30,694 nucleotides of DNA. Origin: Oscillospiraceae bacterium. Lineage in GTDB: Bacteria > Bacillota_A > Clostridia > Oscillospirales > Oscillospiraceae. A program made the position numbers and the translations under genes. The DNA lies in the NCBI GenBank assembly GCA_017398105.1, contig JAFQHF010000060.1:1-30694 (forward strand), read 5' to 3'. The notes under the pieces are model-generated. The model saw nothing but the letters and a program-made list of their open reading frames with translations, searched no databases and was not told the DNA's origin. Positions 21,810 to 28,484 of this stretch are shown here, one piece after another. Within the stretch, counting starts at the first letter, position 1, and each line of letters starts with the position of its first letter.

Positions 21810-22391
21810 TCATCTTCTCTTTTTTCTCCGGTGTTCACCCTTGCGGTTGAATCGGAAGGCGGCAGAAAGGTTGATGGACAGCACCATCACCAGCGTGACG
21901 CCCGCCTGCAGGATCAGGCAGCTGAAGGCCTTCCAGACCATATCCGTCACCGTCATGGCGCTGAAGGGTGCCGTCAGGATGAACATGACCACGGTCAGGA
22001 TCACACCCGCGCCGGTGAACAGCATACCCGCAAGACGCTGGGTGAACCGCCAGGCATAGACACTGCCCATGCCGTAATAGCAGCGGTAGCCCAGATAATA
22101 GTTGGCTTCCTTGGGTGCAAAAAACAGATAGCTCAGGCCCAGCAGCAGGATCACCACAGGGCCCACCATCACCGCAAAGCGGCAGACGGCGGACAGGGAG
22201 CCGAAGATCCGGCTCAGATCCGGCAGCAGCGCGGCGGGGTCAAAGCCATCCATCAGGCTCTTGATGGACGCAATATCCAGCACAGCTTCTGTGGCTGCGG
22301 TGGTTTCGGCAATGGCAGCCTCCGTGGCAGCGATGGTGGTTTCGATCGCGGCCGCAGTGGTCTGCAGAATTTCGGTAGGGGTCGTGCTCAT
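21810..22391 (-). CDS. SdpI-like membrane protein with Thr/Ala-rich N terminus
   Basis: A 193-aa protein. Residues 1-40 are a Thr/Ala/Glu-rich low-complexity helix, then three or four membrane segments (about 70-92, 115-140 and 152-176) and a basic tail. The loop YYLGYRCYYGMGSVYAWRFTQRLAG resembles the GYR...W..A....G pattern of SdpI-family immunity/signal proteins. The ATG overlaps the nrdR stop by one base (TAATG) with GGAGG upstream, so the two are translationally coupled. SdpI identity is tentative; function unknown. Confidence 0.65.
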   Translation of the reverse strand: MSTTPTEILQTTAAAIETTIAATEAAIAETTAATEAVLDIASIKSLMDGFDPAALLPDLSRIFGSLSAVCRFAVMVGPVVILLLGLSYLFFAPKEANYYLGYRCYYGMGSVYAWRFTQRLAGMLFTGAGVILTVVMFILTAPFSAMTVTDMVWKAFSCLILQAGVTLVMVLSINLSAAFRFNRKGEHRRKKRR

Positions 22392-22846
22392 TATTTCTCC
22401 TCCAGGAATTTGCTGATCTCCCGCATGAAGCTGCCTGCGTCCTGGAACCGGTGGTAGATGGAGGCAAAGCGGATATACGCCACTTCATCCAGAGGCTTCA
22501 GCCGCTCCATGACCATCTCGCCCAGCTTGTCGGTGCTGATCTCCCGCTCCAGGGTATTCTGGATGGTCTGCTCGATCTCCGTGGTGATCCGGTCCAGATC
22601 CGTCACATCCACCCGGCGCTTGTCAAAGGCGCGGATCATGGAATTGAGGATCTTGTTGCGATCGAAGTGCTGACGGCTTCCGTCCCGCTTGACAACGATG
22701 ATGGGCAGGCTTTCCACGATCTCATAGGTGGTAAAGCGGCGCTGGCAGCCCATACACTCCCGGCGGCGGCGAATGCTCTGGCCGTCCTCGGAGTGCCGGG
22801 AATCCACGACCTTGCTGTCCTGGTCTCCGCAATAGGGGCATTTCAT
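22391..22846 (-). CDS. nrdR: Transcriptional repressor NrdR
   Basis: A 151-aa repressor of ribonucleotide reductase genes. The N-terminal zinc ribbon has C3, C6, C31 and C34 around VVDSRHSEDGQSIRRRREC. It is followed by the ATP-cone domain (IIVVKRDGSRQHFDRNKILNSMIRAF), which senses ATP/dATP, and ends with the usual YIRFASIYHRFQDAGSF. Length and all motifs are typical. GGGAG lies upstream of the ATG. No nrd genes are nearby, so it acts in trans. Confidence 0.97.
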   Translation of the reverse strand: MKCPYCGDQDSKVVDSRHSEDGQSIRRRRECMGCQRRFTTYEIVESLPIIVVKRDGSRQHFDRNKILNSMIRAFDKRRVDVTDLDRITTEIEQTIQNTLEREISTDKLGEMVMERLKPLDEVAYIRFASIYHRFQDAGSFMREISKFLEEK

Positions 22847-22971
22847 GGGGAATCCACTCCCTTTTCGTAGATTATTCTGATATTATACCAGATATTTACA
22901 CCACTGTCCAGCTTTTTTTGCGACAGGAAAGGGCTTGCCAAGCAGTACACAATGAGATAAAATAGGATGCA

Positions 22972-23018
22972 GAATGAGAAATGCTGAATTTTTCGCCGTC
23001 ATTCCGCATTTCTCATTT
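22972..23018. repeat. Hairpin element with AAATGC-type arms (copy A)
   Basis: The arm 22972-22989 and the reverse complement of 23001-23018 agree at 16 of 18 positions (core AATGAGAAATGC). Similar elements are at about 26452-26537 and 30071-30164. It lies between nrdR and the small membrane protein gene. Confidence 0.6.
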
Positions 23019-23047
23019 GTCATTTCGCATTTGTTAAGGAGGCTCCC

Positions 23048-23446
23048 ATGAATCGAAAAGTATGTTTCACGCTCTGGGGCTGTTTGTTTATTTTGTGCGC
23101 GGGGCTGGGATTTATCCCGGAACCGGAAGGCTTTGTAAAAAAGCTGATGACGCTGCTTTCCCTGATCTTTTTCCTTCCCCCGGCACTGCTGCTGTACCGG
23201 GCAGGGCAGTGCGGTGACAGCGCCACCGCAGCGCTGATCCGGAATCTGTCCGCCCTGTCTCTCGGTCTGACGGTTTCTCTTCTGGTGGCCAATTTTCTGA
23301 CAGTTCCGGCTTCTGATGCACTGGGCAATATACTCCATTATGTGCTCATCATCGTCAGCAGCCCCATGTTCTGCAGCGGTTACTGGGCCCTGAGCCTGTT
23401 TTTCTGGGCCTGCCTGCTGGTTGCGTCCCTGCAAAACAAACGCTGA
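23048..23446 (+). CDS. Small four-helix membrane protein
   Basis: A 132-aa protein with about four hydrophobic segments (TLWGCLFILCAGLGF, LMTLLSLIFFLPPALLLY, LSALSLGLTVSLLVANFL and YWALSLFFWACLLVASL) and short charged loops. AAGGAGG sits 7 bases before the ATG. No family named. It stands alone, with a repeat hairpin just upstream and a GGCGGCTTG palindrome just downstream. Confidence 0.75.
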   Translation: MNRKVCFTLWGCLFILCAGLGFIPEPEGFVKKLMTLLSLIFFLPPALLLYRAGQCGDSATAALIRNLSALSLGLTVSLLVANFLTVPASDALGNILHYVLIIVSSPMFCSGYWALSLFFWACLLVASLQNKR

Positions 23447-23460
23447 ATCAGAGCAAACGC

Positions 23461-23487
23461 GGCGGCTTGAGGGCAAGCCGCCCTACA
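23461..23487. repeat. Solo GGCGGCTTG palindrome (second copy)
   Basis: GGCGGCTTG (23461-23469), AGGG, CAAGCCGCC (23474-23482), CTACA. Identical over 25 bases to the unit at 21674; may serve as a terminator for the gene ending at 23446. Confidence 0.7.
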
Positions 23488-23505
23488 ACAGCCTGTGCAA
23501 GGCAT

Positions 23506-23531
23506 AAAAAAAGCGCCCTCAAAAGAGGACG
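23506..23531 (-). terminator. Terminator of the purine-rich unit
   Basis: On the minus strand CGTCCTC, TTTT loop, GAGGGCG, then CTTTTTTT. One pair is a G-U wobble only on this strand, which supports leftward transcription. Confidence 0.65.
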
Positions 23532-23621
23532 AAAAGCACAATAAAACGATACCGAGCGGGTCAGGGAAGTAACGACACCCACTGCACCGTGCACGAATTG
23601 GCTGTCGGCCCATGCCGACGT

Positions 23622-23686
23622 GAAATGACCCTTGACTACTTGTACCTTGCCATCAGTACAATTTTTGTGTAGTCAAGGGTCATTTC
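23622..23686. repeat. 18-bp perfect inverted repeat with inner 6-bp stem
   Basis: GAAATGACCCTTGACTAC (23622-23639) and its exact reverse complement (23669-23686) flank TTGTAC (23640-23645) and GTACAA (23656-23661). The arms make a 24-bp hairpin interrupted by a bulge of seven bases on one side. There is no T-tract. The stop codon of the 9-aa mini-ORF lies in the right arm. Confidence 0.7.
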
Positions 23687-23709
23687 TGTTCATTCTTGGT
23701 ATCTAACAT
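23680..23709 (-). CDS. 9-codon mini-ORF with a perfect ribosome binding site
   Basis: GGAGGT stands 8 bases before an ATG at 23709; the product would be MLDTKNEQK. Its stop (23682-23680) is inside the 18-bp inverted repeat, resembling a leader-peptide/hairpin arrangement, but no gene follows before the terminator. It could also be the remnant of a longer gene cut by the inverted repeat. Confidence 0.25.
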   Translation of the reverse strand: MLDTKNEQK

Positions 23710-24301
23710 CTTGGTTACCTCCGCATTCTGCAGATTGACGTTTTTTTCGATCTTCTTTATTCTTCCTGTTCCTTATTTCCACCCAGTTTATATCCCTTAA
23801 GCGGGACGCTCTTATAAGTCGGAATTTTTTATTCTGATCGAAAAACCGCCTTGGATTCTTTTCCTTTTGCTCATTTTCAGAAGTTTTTCTCAGCCTTGAA
23901 CATTTGCTTCCGCTTTTTGGTTTTTTGCTTTGGACATTTGCTTTGGATTTATTTTTTGCTTTCTATAAGCTTCTGCTTATGTTCTCAGCTTTTTATAAGT
24001 TCCTTCGCCTTTGTCTTTTGCTTTATTCCCATTTGCTTTGCTTTTTGTTATCTGCTTTGAAATTCATGCGTCCTGCATATTCTTCTTCACTTCTGAATTG
24101 CTTGGGAAAGAATCTGTAAGAGTATTTTACCTTGATACCGGTAACTTCAAGCTCAGATCTGATTCTGCTTTTCTTTTCATTTAAGCTTATATAAACTTAT
24201 GATTTCTGTTTTTTCATTTCTTTCGAAATCAAACTTACATGTGATCATTTTTTATATTTGCTTTTCTGAAATAGATTGCTTTTTGATCTTTGCTTTTGAT
24301 T

Positions 24302-24313
24302 TTACCTGTACAT
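24302..24313 (-). CDS. Minimal ORF (Met-Tyr-Arg-stop) behind a strong promoter and ribosome binding site
   Basis: AGAGGTGA is placed 5 bases before ATG TAC AGG TAA, about 18 bases after the predicted start of transcription. A start signal this good followed by an immediate stop suggests either a broken gene or a deliberate mini-ORF. Reading the other frames downstream gives only Lys/Ser-rich stretches without similarity I recognise. Confidence 0.25.
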   Translation of the reverse strand: MYR

Positions 24314-24336
24314 TGGTATCACCTCTTTGTGTCTAT

Positions 24337-24365
24337 AAGATATCACGGTTTTTTTCATTTTTCAA
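24337..24365 (-). promoter_or_regulatory. Promoter of the purine-rich unit
   Basis: On the minus strand TTGAAA (24365-24360), 17-base spacer, TATCTT (24342-24337); start near 24330. Confidence 0.6.
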
Positions 24366-24440
24366 GATGGGATTTTAGCTAAAGTGACGGTTTTGTATTT
24401 GTGCAAAGCACAGATTTGCACGTATCGCGGACATTTGTAA

Positions 24441-24469
24441 TTGACATTTGTTCCTGGTTTTGATATGAT
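24441..24469 (+). promoter_or_regulatory. Strong rightward promoter with no gene after it
   Basis: Consensus TTGACA (24441-24446), 17-base spacer, TATGAT (24464-24469). The only thing downstream on this strand before the convergent mnmG gene is two hairpins, suggesting a small RNA. Confidence 0.6.
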
Positions 24470-24474
24470 GAATA

Positions 24475-24558
24475 TGTTGGGCGGCTTATGGCCCAATGTT
24501 TCTAACTTAAGAAAAAATGCAGGGCGGGGTCACTTCAAAACCCCGCCCTATCAATTTT
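24475..24558 (+). ncRNA. Candidate small RNA of about 80 bases
   Basis: It starts just after the promoter at 24441-24469. It contains TTGGGC...GCCCAA (about 24478-24496), a single-stranded AAGAAAAAATGC stretch, then the stem AGGGCGGGGT/ACCCCGCCCT (24521-24530/24540-24549) followed by ATCAATTTTTA as a U-rich tail. Promoter, body and terminator fit a compact sRNA. No family recognised. Confidence 0.35.
24512..24549 (-). terminator. Terminator of mnmG
   Basis: Read leftward, the 10-bp stem (24549-24540 with 24530-24521) is followed by TGCATTTTTT (24520-24512), a normal intrinsic terminator 13 bases after the mnmG stop. The stem belongs to the same GGGCGG palindrome family. Confidence 0.75.
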
Positions 24559-24561
24559 TAT

Positions 24562-26430
24562 TTACTGCTGCTCCAGCCAGATCAGCAGCACTGCGATGTC
24601 CGAGGGACTGACACCGGAAATTCTTCCGGCCTGACCGATGGACATGGGCCGGATCTGGCTGAGCTTTTCCCGTGCCTCCAGACGCAGTCCAACGATGGTG
24701 TTGTAGTCGATGTCCTCCGGCAGGCGGCGGGATTCTTCCTTCTTGAATTCCTCCACCTGCTTTTCCTGGCGGGCCAGGTAGCCGGCATATTTGACCTGGA
24801 TCTCCACTTCTTCCGCCACCGCTTCGGGCAGGTCAGGACGGTTTGTATCAAAGGGCGCAATGTCCGCATAGCTGACCTGGGGGCGGCGCAGAAGATCCGC
24901 AAGCCGGGCAGAATTGGCAACAGGTGCCGTGCCCTTGGCTTCCAGCATGGCGTTCAGCTCCGCACCTGCGGGAACACCGTTGGCTTCCAGACGGCGAACC
25001 TCCCGCCGGACGGCTTCGTACTTTTCTTCCACTTCCTGCAGCCGCTCCGTGGAAACCAGACCGATCTTCGCGCCGATGTGGGTCAGCCGCTGGTCAGCGT
25101 TGTCCTGCCGGTGCAGCAGCCGGTATTCCGAGCGGCTGGTCATGATCCGGTAGGGTTCTTCCGTGCCCTTGGTCACCAGATCGTCGATCAGCGTTCCAAT
25201 GTAGCTGGTGTCCCGGGTCAGGATCAGAGGCTCCTTTCCCTGCAATTTCAAGGCCGCATTCACACCCGCCACAAGGCCCTGGGCAGCAGCTTCCTCGTAG
25301 CCGGAGGTGCCGTTGAACTGACCCGCGCCGTAGAGACCGGGGACAGCCTTGGTTTCCAGGGTGGGCAGCAGACCGGTAGGGTCGATGCACTCATATTCGA
25401 TGGCATAGGCAGGGCGCATCATTTCCGCGTTTTCCAGGCCGGGAATGGTGCGCATCATGGCGATCTGCACATCCTCGGGCAGGCTGGAGGAGAAGCCCTG
25501 AATATACATTTCCTCGGTATCCAGGCCGCAGGGCTCGATGAACAGCTGATGGCGCTGCTTGTCCGCAAAACGGACGATCTTCGTCTCAATGCTGGGGCAG
25601 TACCGGGGGCCCACGCCGGAGATGGTGCCGTCATACATGGGACTGCGGTGCAGATTCTCCCGGATGATCTCGTGGGTCTTCTCGTTGGTATAGGTCAGAT
25701 AGCACACCGCCTCGTTGTAGGGCCGGTGGGTGGTGCGGAAGGAGAAGGGCTCCACGGTCTCATCGCCGGGCTGCAGCTCCATTTTGGAAAAATCGATGCT
25801 GCGGCGGTTGATCCGGGGAGGCGTTCCCGTCTTGAACCGGCGCAGGCTCAGGCCCAGAGCGCGCAGATTGTCCGCAAGGCCAATGGAGGGGTGCATCCCG
25901 TCCGGGCCGGAGGAGATGACGCTTTCGCCGGTAATGATGGTGCTGTCCAGATACGTACCGCTGGCGATGATGACAGCTTTGGCAGAGTATTCCGCCCCCA
26001 GCTGGGTGCGCACACCGGACACGGCGCCGTTTTCCGTGAGGATTTCCACGATCTGGGCCTGCTTCAGCTCCAGATTCTCCTGCTTTTCCAGGGCGTGCTT
26101 CATATACTGCTGGTACTTGCGCCGATCCGCCTGGGCCCGGAGGGAATGGACGGCAGGGCCTTTGCCCCGGTTCAGCATCCGGTACTGGATGCAGCTGTGG
26201 TCGGCAGCCACGCCCATCTCACCGCCCAGGGCATCCAGCTCCCGAACCAGATGGCCCTTGCCGGTGCCGCCGATGGCGGGGTTGCAGGGCATGTTGCCCA
26301 CAGTATCCAAGTTTATGGTAAAGAGGATGGTATGCATGCCAAGCCGGGCAGCTGCCAGAGCAGCCTCAATGCCCGCATGGCCCGCACCGATGACGGCAAT
26401 GTCACAGGTTCCTCCATAGTAAGTAGTCAT
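24562..26430 (-). CDS. mnmG: tRNA uridine-5-carboxymethylaminomethyl modification enzyme MnmG (GidA)
   Basis: A 622-aa FAD enzyme which with MnmE makes cmnm5U at the wobble position of certain tRNAs. The FAD-binding GAGHAG is at 15-20, followed by [10 protein letters not shown]. Then come [20 protein letters not shown], the [22 protein letters not shown] catalytic-loop region, [11 protein letters not shown] and the C-terminal helical domain ending [15 protein letters not shown]. Length is normal. The start is ATG 26430 with GGAAGGAA upstream; a longer frame to 26514 runs through a repeat hairpin. mnmE and rsmG, often adjacent, are not here. Confidence 0.97.
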   Translation of the reverse strand: MTTYYGGTCDIAVIGAGHAGIEAALAAARLGMHTILFTINLDTVGNMPCNPAIGGTGKGHLVRELDALGGEMGVAADHSCIQYRMLNRGKGPAVHSLRAQADRRKYQQYMKHALEKQENLELKQAQIVEILTENGAVSGVRTQLGAEYSAKAVIIASGTYLDSTIITGESVISSGPDGMHPSIGLADNLRALGLSLRRFKTGTPPRINRRSIDFSKMELQPGDETVEPFSFRTTHRPYNEAVCYLTYTNEKTHEIIRENLHRSPMYDGTISGVGPRYCPSIETKIVRFADKQRHQLFIEPCGLDTEEMYIQGFSSSLPEDVQIAMMRTIPGLENAEMMRPAYAIEYECIDPTGLLPTLETKAVPGLYGAGQFNGTSGYEEAAAQGLVAGVNAALKLQGKEPLILTRDTSYIGTLIDDLVTKGTEEPYRIMTSRSEYRLLHRQDNADQRLTHIGAKIGLVSTERLQEVEEKYEAVRREVRRLEANGVPAGAELNAMLEAKGTAPVANSARLADLLRRPQVSYADIAPFDTNRPDLPEAVAEEVEIQVKYAGYLARQEKQVEEFKKEESRRLPEDIDYNTIVGLRLEAREKLSQIRPMSIGQAGRISGVSPSDIAVLLIWLEQQ

Positions 26431-26451
26431 CAGGATTCCTTCCTTCGTCAG

Positions 26452-26537
26452 TAATGCAAAATGATAAATTATAAATGCTAAATTTTTATGGCCGGTGGCA
26501 GCAGAATTCAGCATTTAGCATTCTGCATTTATCATTC
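26452..26537. repeat. Hairpin element with AAATGC-type arms (copy B)
   Basis: The left arm (AATGATAAATTATAAATGC from about 26460) and the reversed right arm (AATGATAAATGCAGAATGC from 26536 leftward) are alike, around a GC-richer centre. The end of the right arm supplies the stop codon (26534-26532) of the leftward nitroreductase gene. Confidence 0.6.
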
Positions 26538-27272
26538 GCTTCCCACCCAATCCTTCACCATTTCGGTGCAGGAGCGGCTCATTTCGATACTGAATTCGCT
26601 GTTCCACTTGCGCTTGCAGAAGCGGCGCAGCCAGTCGGCCAGATCATCGCCCCGCTTGCCCTGCTGCGAAGAGAGCATCCGGGCCATGTCCCGGGATTTT
26701 TCCAGGCTATAGCCATTCTCATGCACCAGGTCGGAAACGGCGTGACGGAGCGGCTTGGGGCGGCTCAGCTGCTGATCTGTGGGATAGCCCATGCAGAGCA
26801 TGGCGGTGGGGACAACATACTGGGGCAGATTCAGCAGTTCCCTGTGGAATTCATAATTTTCGGTAATATCGCCGATGTAGCAGCTGCCGAGCCCCAGGCT
26901 GTGGGCCGCCACAACTGCGTTCTGGGCAGCAATGAGAGTATCGGCCTGGGCCAGGAACAAATCGCCCATGTCCGGCTTGCGGACTTCGGCCACATAGTCA
27001 CAGAACACATCGTACCACCGGCGGTAATCGGCGCAGAAGATCAGCACCATGGGTGCGGTGGCGATGAAAGGCTGGTTGTCGCAGCTGACGGAAAGCTTCT
27101 GTTTGATTTCCGGATCAGTGATGTCCAGAATGGTATACAGGGCCATATTACCTGCGGAAGGGGCCTGAATGGCCGCTTCCAGAATGGCGGTCTTTACTTC
27201 CGGCGCGATGGGCTTATCTTCATAAACACGGACGGATTTCCGCTCGTGGAGCTGACGGATGGTTTCGGTCAT
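26532..27272 (-). CDS. NfrA-type FMN-dependent nitroreductase
   Basis: A 246-aa nitroreductase-family flavoprotein. It begins with the FMN-phosphate-binding RKSVRVYEDKPI, followed by AAIQAPSAGNMALYTILDI (typical APSAGN). Later come AQNAVVAAHSLGLGSCYIGDI, a signature of the family, and the C-terminal extension of the NfrA/FRP subgroup. It likely reduces quinones, nitro compounds or flavins with NAD(P)H; the natural substrate is unknown. GGAGAGA lies 7 bases before the ATG at 27272. The stop lies in a repeat element, so the last residues (about VGSE) may be element-derived. Confidence 0.88.
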   Translation of the reverse strand: MTETIRQLHERKSVRVYEDKPIAPEVKTAILEAAIQAPSAGNMALYTILDITDPEIKQKLSVSCDNQPFIATAPMVLIFCADYRRWYDVFCDYVAEVRKPDMGDLFLAQADTLIAAQNAVVAAHSLGLGSCYIGDITENYEFHRELLNLPQYVVPTAMLCMGYPTDQQLSRPKPLRHAVSDLVHENGYSLEKSRDMARMLSSQQGKRGDDLADWLRRFCKRKWNSEFSIEMSRSCTEMVKDWVGSE

Positions 27273-27294
27273 AAGTATCTCTCCTGATTTGCAA

Positions 27295-27432
27295 TGTAGG
27301 GCGGGGATATATCCCCGCCGACCCGCCATCGATAATCTCTGCAGGTGGTTTTCTTACGTATATTCCATTGTACGCCGCTTTTACCTGTACAATTACGTTA
27401 CCTGGTCGGCGGGGTCATGACCCCGCCCTACG
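27295..27432. repeat. MITE-like element with 29-bp palindromic termini
   Basis: The left end 27295-27323 and the reverse complement of 27404-27432 agree at 24 of 29 positions. All internal differences are in the central six bases (ATATAT against TCATGA), which stay self-complementary on both sides. Each terminus is therefore itself a hairpin. The interior is about 80 bases without ORF. It sits exactly between trmB (stop at 27437) and the nitroreductase start and probably acts as terminator for trmB. Confidence 0.75.
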
Positions 27433-27436
27433 GTTT

Positions 27437-28126
27437 TTATTCTTCGGTTTCCTCGGCTGCCTTCTTCTTTTCCTCAGAGGGCAGGACGAAGGGCTTGCAG
27501 ACCACTTCACAACGGTTGATGGGGGTGCCCAGGCCATGGAACTTTTCCTCGTAGCCGGTCAAGATGCCCACAATGCCGTCCTTGTGCAGGTCGCGGGTCA
27601 GGTTCTTCACTTCCAGGCCGCAGGCGGCAAACTCCTCCACGGAGAACTCGAACAAAGGCGCATTGTCGGTCTTGAAGTGGAACTCACCACCCTCCCGAAC
27701 CACCCGGCAATACTTGTCCAGGAAGCCCCGGTGGGTCAGACGGCGCTTGGCATTCTTCTTCCGGGGCCAGGGATCGGGGAAGTTGATGAACAGGCGGTCG
27801 ATCTCTTCGCCTGCAAAGATCTCTTCGATATTGGCAACGTCCATATCAATATAGAACACATTCTTCAGCCCCATGGCCTGTGCCTTTTCCATGGCCACCA
27901 CCATGGCCTCCCGGCAGCGCTCCACGGCGATCATCAGCACATCGGGATTGGCCTGGGCAGTTTCGGCGGTGAATTTACCCTTGCCGCAGCCCACCTCCAC
28001 CCACAGGGCAGATGCATCGGGCTTCAGGCTCCGCCAGTTCCCCTTGAGGGCGGCAGGCTCCGCAATGCGGTATTCGGCGCATTTTTCCATCCGGGGTTCC
28101 AGATTGCGCATTCTTCTCATTCTCAT
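27437..28126 (-). CDS. trmB: tRNA (guanine-46-N7)-methyltransferase
   Basis: A 229-aa SAM-dependent enzyme forming m7G46 in tRNA. The SAM-binding VEVGCGKGKF comes early (about 43-52), then RLFINFPDPWPRKKNAKRRL, the diagnostic TrmB segment, and the C-terminal TGYEEKFHGLGTPI. The start ATG 28126 follows GGAGG at 10 bases; an in-frame ATG at 28150 is less likely. A Glu/Lys-rich tail ends the protein. The next gene upstream is divergent (hrcA). Confidence 0.95.
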   Translation of the reverse strand: MRMRRMRNLEPRMEKCAEYRIAEPAALKGNWRSLKPDASALWVEVGCGKGKFTAETAQANPDVLMIAVERCREAMVVAMEKAQAMGLKNVFYIDMDVANIEEIFAGEEIDRLFINFPDPWPRKKNAKRRLTHRGFLDKYCRVVREGGEFHFKTDNAPLFEFSVEEFAACGLEVKNLTRDLHKDGIVGILTGYEEKFHGLGTPINRCEVVCKPFVLPSEEKKKAAEETEE

Positions 28127-28233
28127 AGAAATAATTCCTCCAAAAGGCATAAAAGCCCATAATTTTCATTATATCATTATAGCAGAGTATGCTGATGCAG
28201 TCAAAGGAAATCTTTTCGTTTCCCCTCCGGATC

Positions 28234-28339
28234 TGTAGGGGCGGATTTCTAATCCGCCCTGAATCCATCGATTCCTGAGCTTGCAAACATGCATCACCGG
28301 CATCGTTACAGGGAGGGCAGATCAAAAATCCATCCTACA
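28234..28339. repeat. Degenerate TGTAGGGGCGG element
   Basis: The left terminus is TGTAGGGGCGGATT, TCT, AATCCGCCCT (28234-28260). The right terminus, reversed from 28339, reads TGTAGGATGGATTTTTGATC then TGCCCT, a decayed copy. It fills much of the trmB/hrcA gap. The rest of that gap is the promoter/CIRCE region. Confidence 0.55.
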
Positions 28340-28404
28340 ATATTATAAAAAGAATTATGAATAACCTTCCGCAAAAAGTTCAAGAATAATTCAAAATCCC
28401 CCCA

Positions 28405-28433
28405 TTGACTTTTTTAGCACTCTCTGGTATAGT
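28405..28433 (+). promoter_or_regulatory. Heat-shock operon promoter
   Basis: TTGACT (28405-28410), 17-base spacer, TATAGT (28428-28433); start near 28440, i.e. within the CIRCE operator. Confidence 0.8.
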
Positions 28434-28440
28434 GTGCTTA
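28414..28440 (+). promoter_or_regulatory. Second, degenerate CIRCE overlapping the promoter
   Basis: A perfect left arm TTAGCACTC (28414-28422), nine bases, then GTGTGCTTA (28432-28440), which matches the right arm GAGTGCTAA at 7 of 9. It encloses the -10 box and shares its last three bases with the intact CIRCE. Confidence 0.55.
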
Positions 28441-28464
28441 GCACTCAGAGAGATTGAGTGCTAA
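28438..28464 (+). promoter_or_regulatory. CIRCE operator, perfect consensus
   Basis: TTAGCACTC (28438-28446), nine bases, GAGTGCTAA (28456-28464): exact CIRCE. HrcA binds here to repress hrcA-grpE-dnaK until chaperones are titrated by misfolded protein. Confidence 0.95.
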
Positions 28465-28484
28465 CATCAGAAAGGAGGAATCCC

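Larger units (their letters stand above)
23505..24331 (-). ncRNA. Candidate purine-rich non-coding transcription unit, about 0.8 kb
   Basis: The minus strand has a good promoter (24365-24337), a terminator (23531-23506) and no ORF above 60 codons with a normal start. In between, the minus strand is strikingly purine- and A-rich, with many AAAGCAAA words (most of 23850-24300), followed by a structured GC-richer part (23540-23700) with hairpins. Two mini-ORFs with good ribosome binding sites are present, one near each end (MYR-stop at 24313-24302 and a 9-aa one at 23709-23680). It matches no RNA class I can recognise: tmRNA, RNase P, 6S and SRP signatures were not seen. Existence of the transcript is inferred from signals only. 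Confidence 0.4.

Noticed and set aside
23540..23700. tmRNA, 6S, RNase P or SRP RNA
   Set aside because: None of the expected conserved segments or 3'-end signatures could be seen.
23851..24119. Two overlapping plus-strand ORFs rich in Phe/Leu
   Set aside because: Direct result of the pyrimidine-rich strand; no start signals and low complexity.
24517..26454. 645-codon plus-strand frame opposite mnmG
   Set aside because: Antisense of a certain gene, low-complexity composition, no ribosome binding site.
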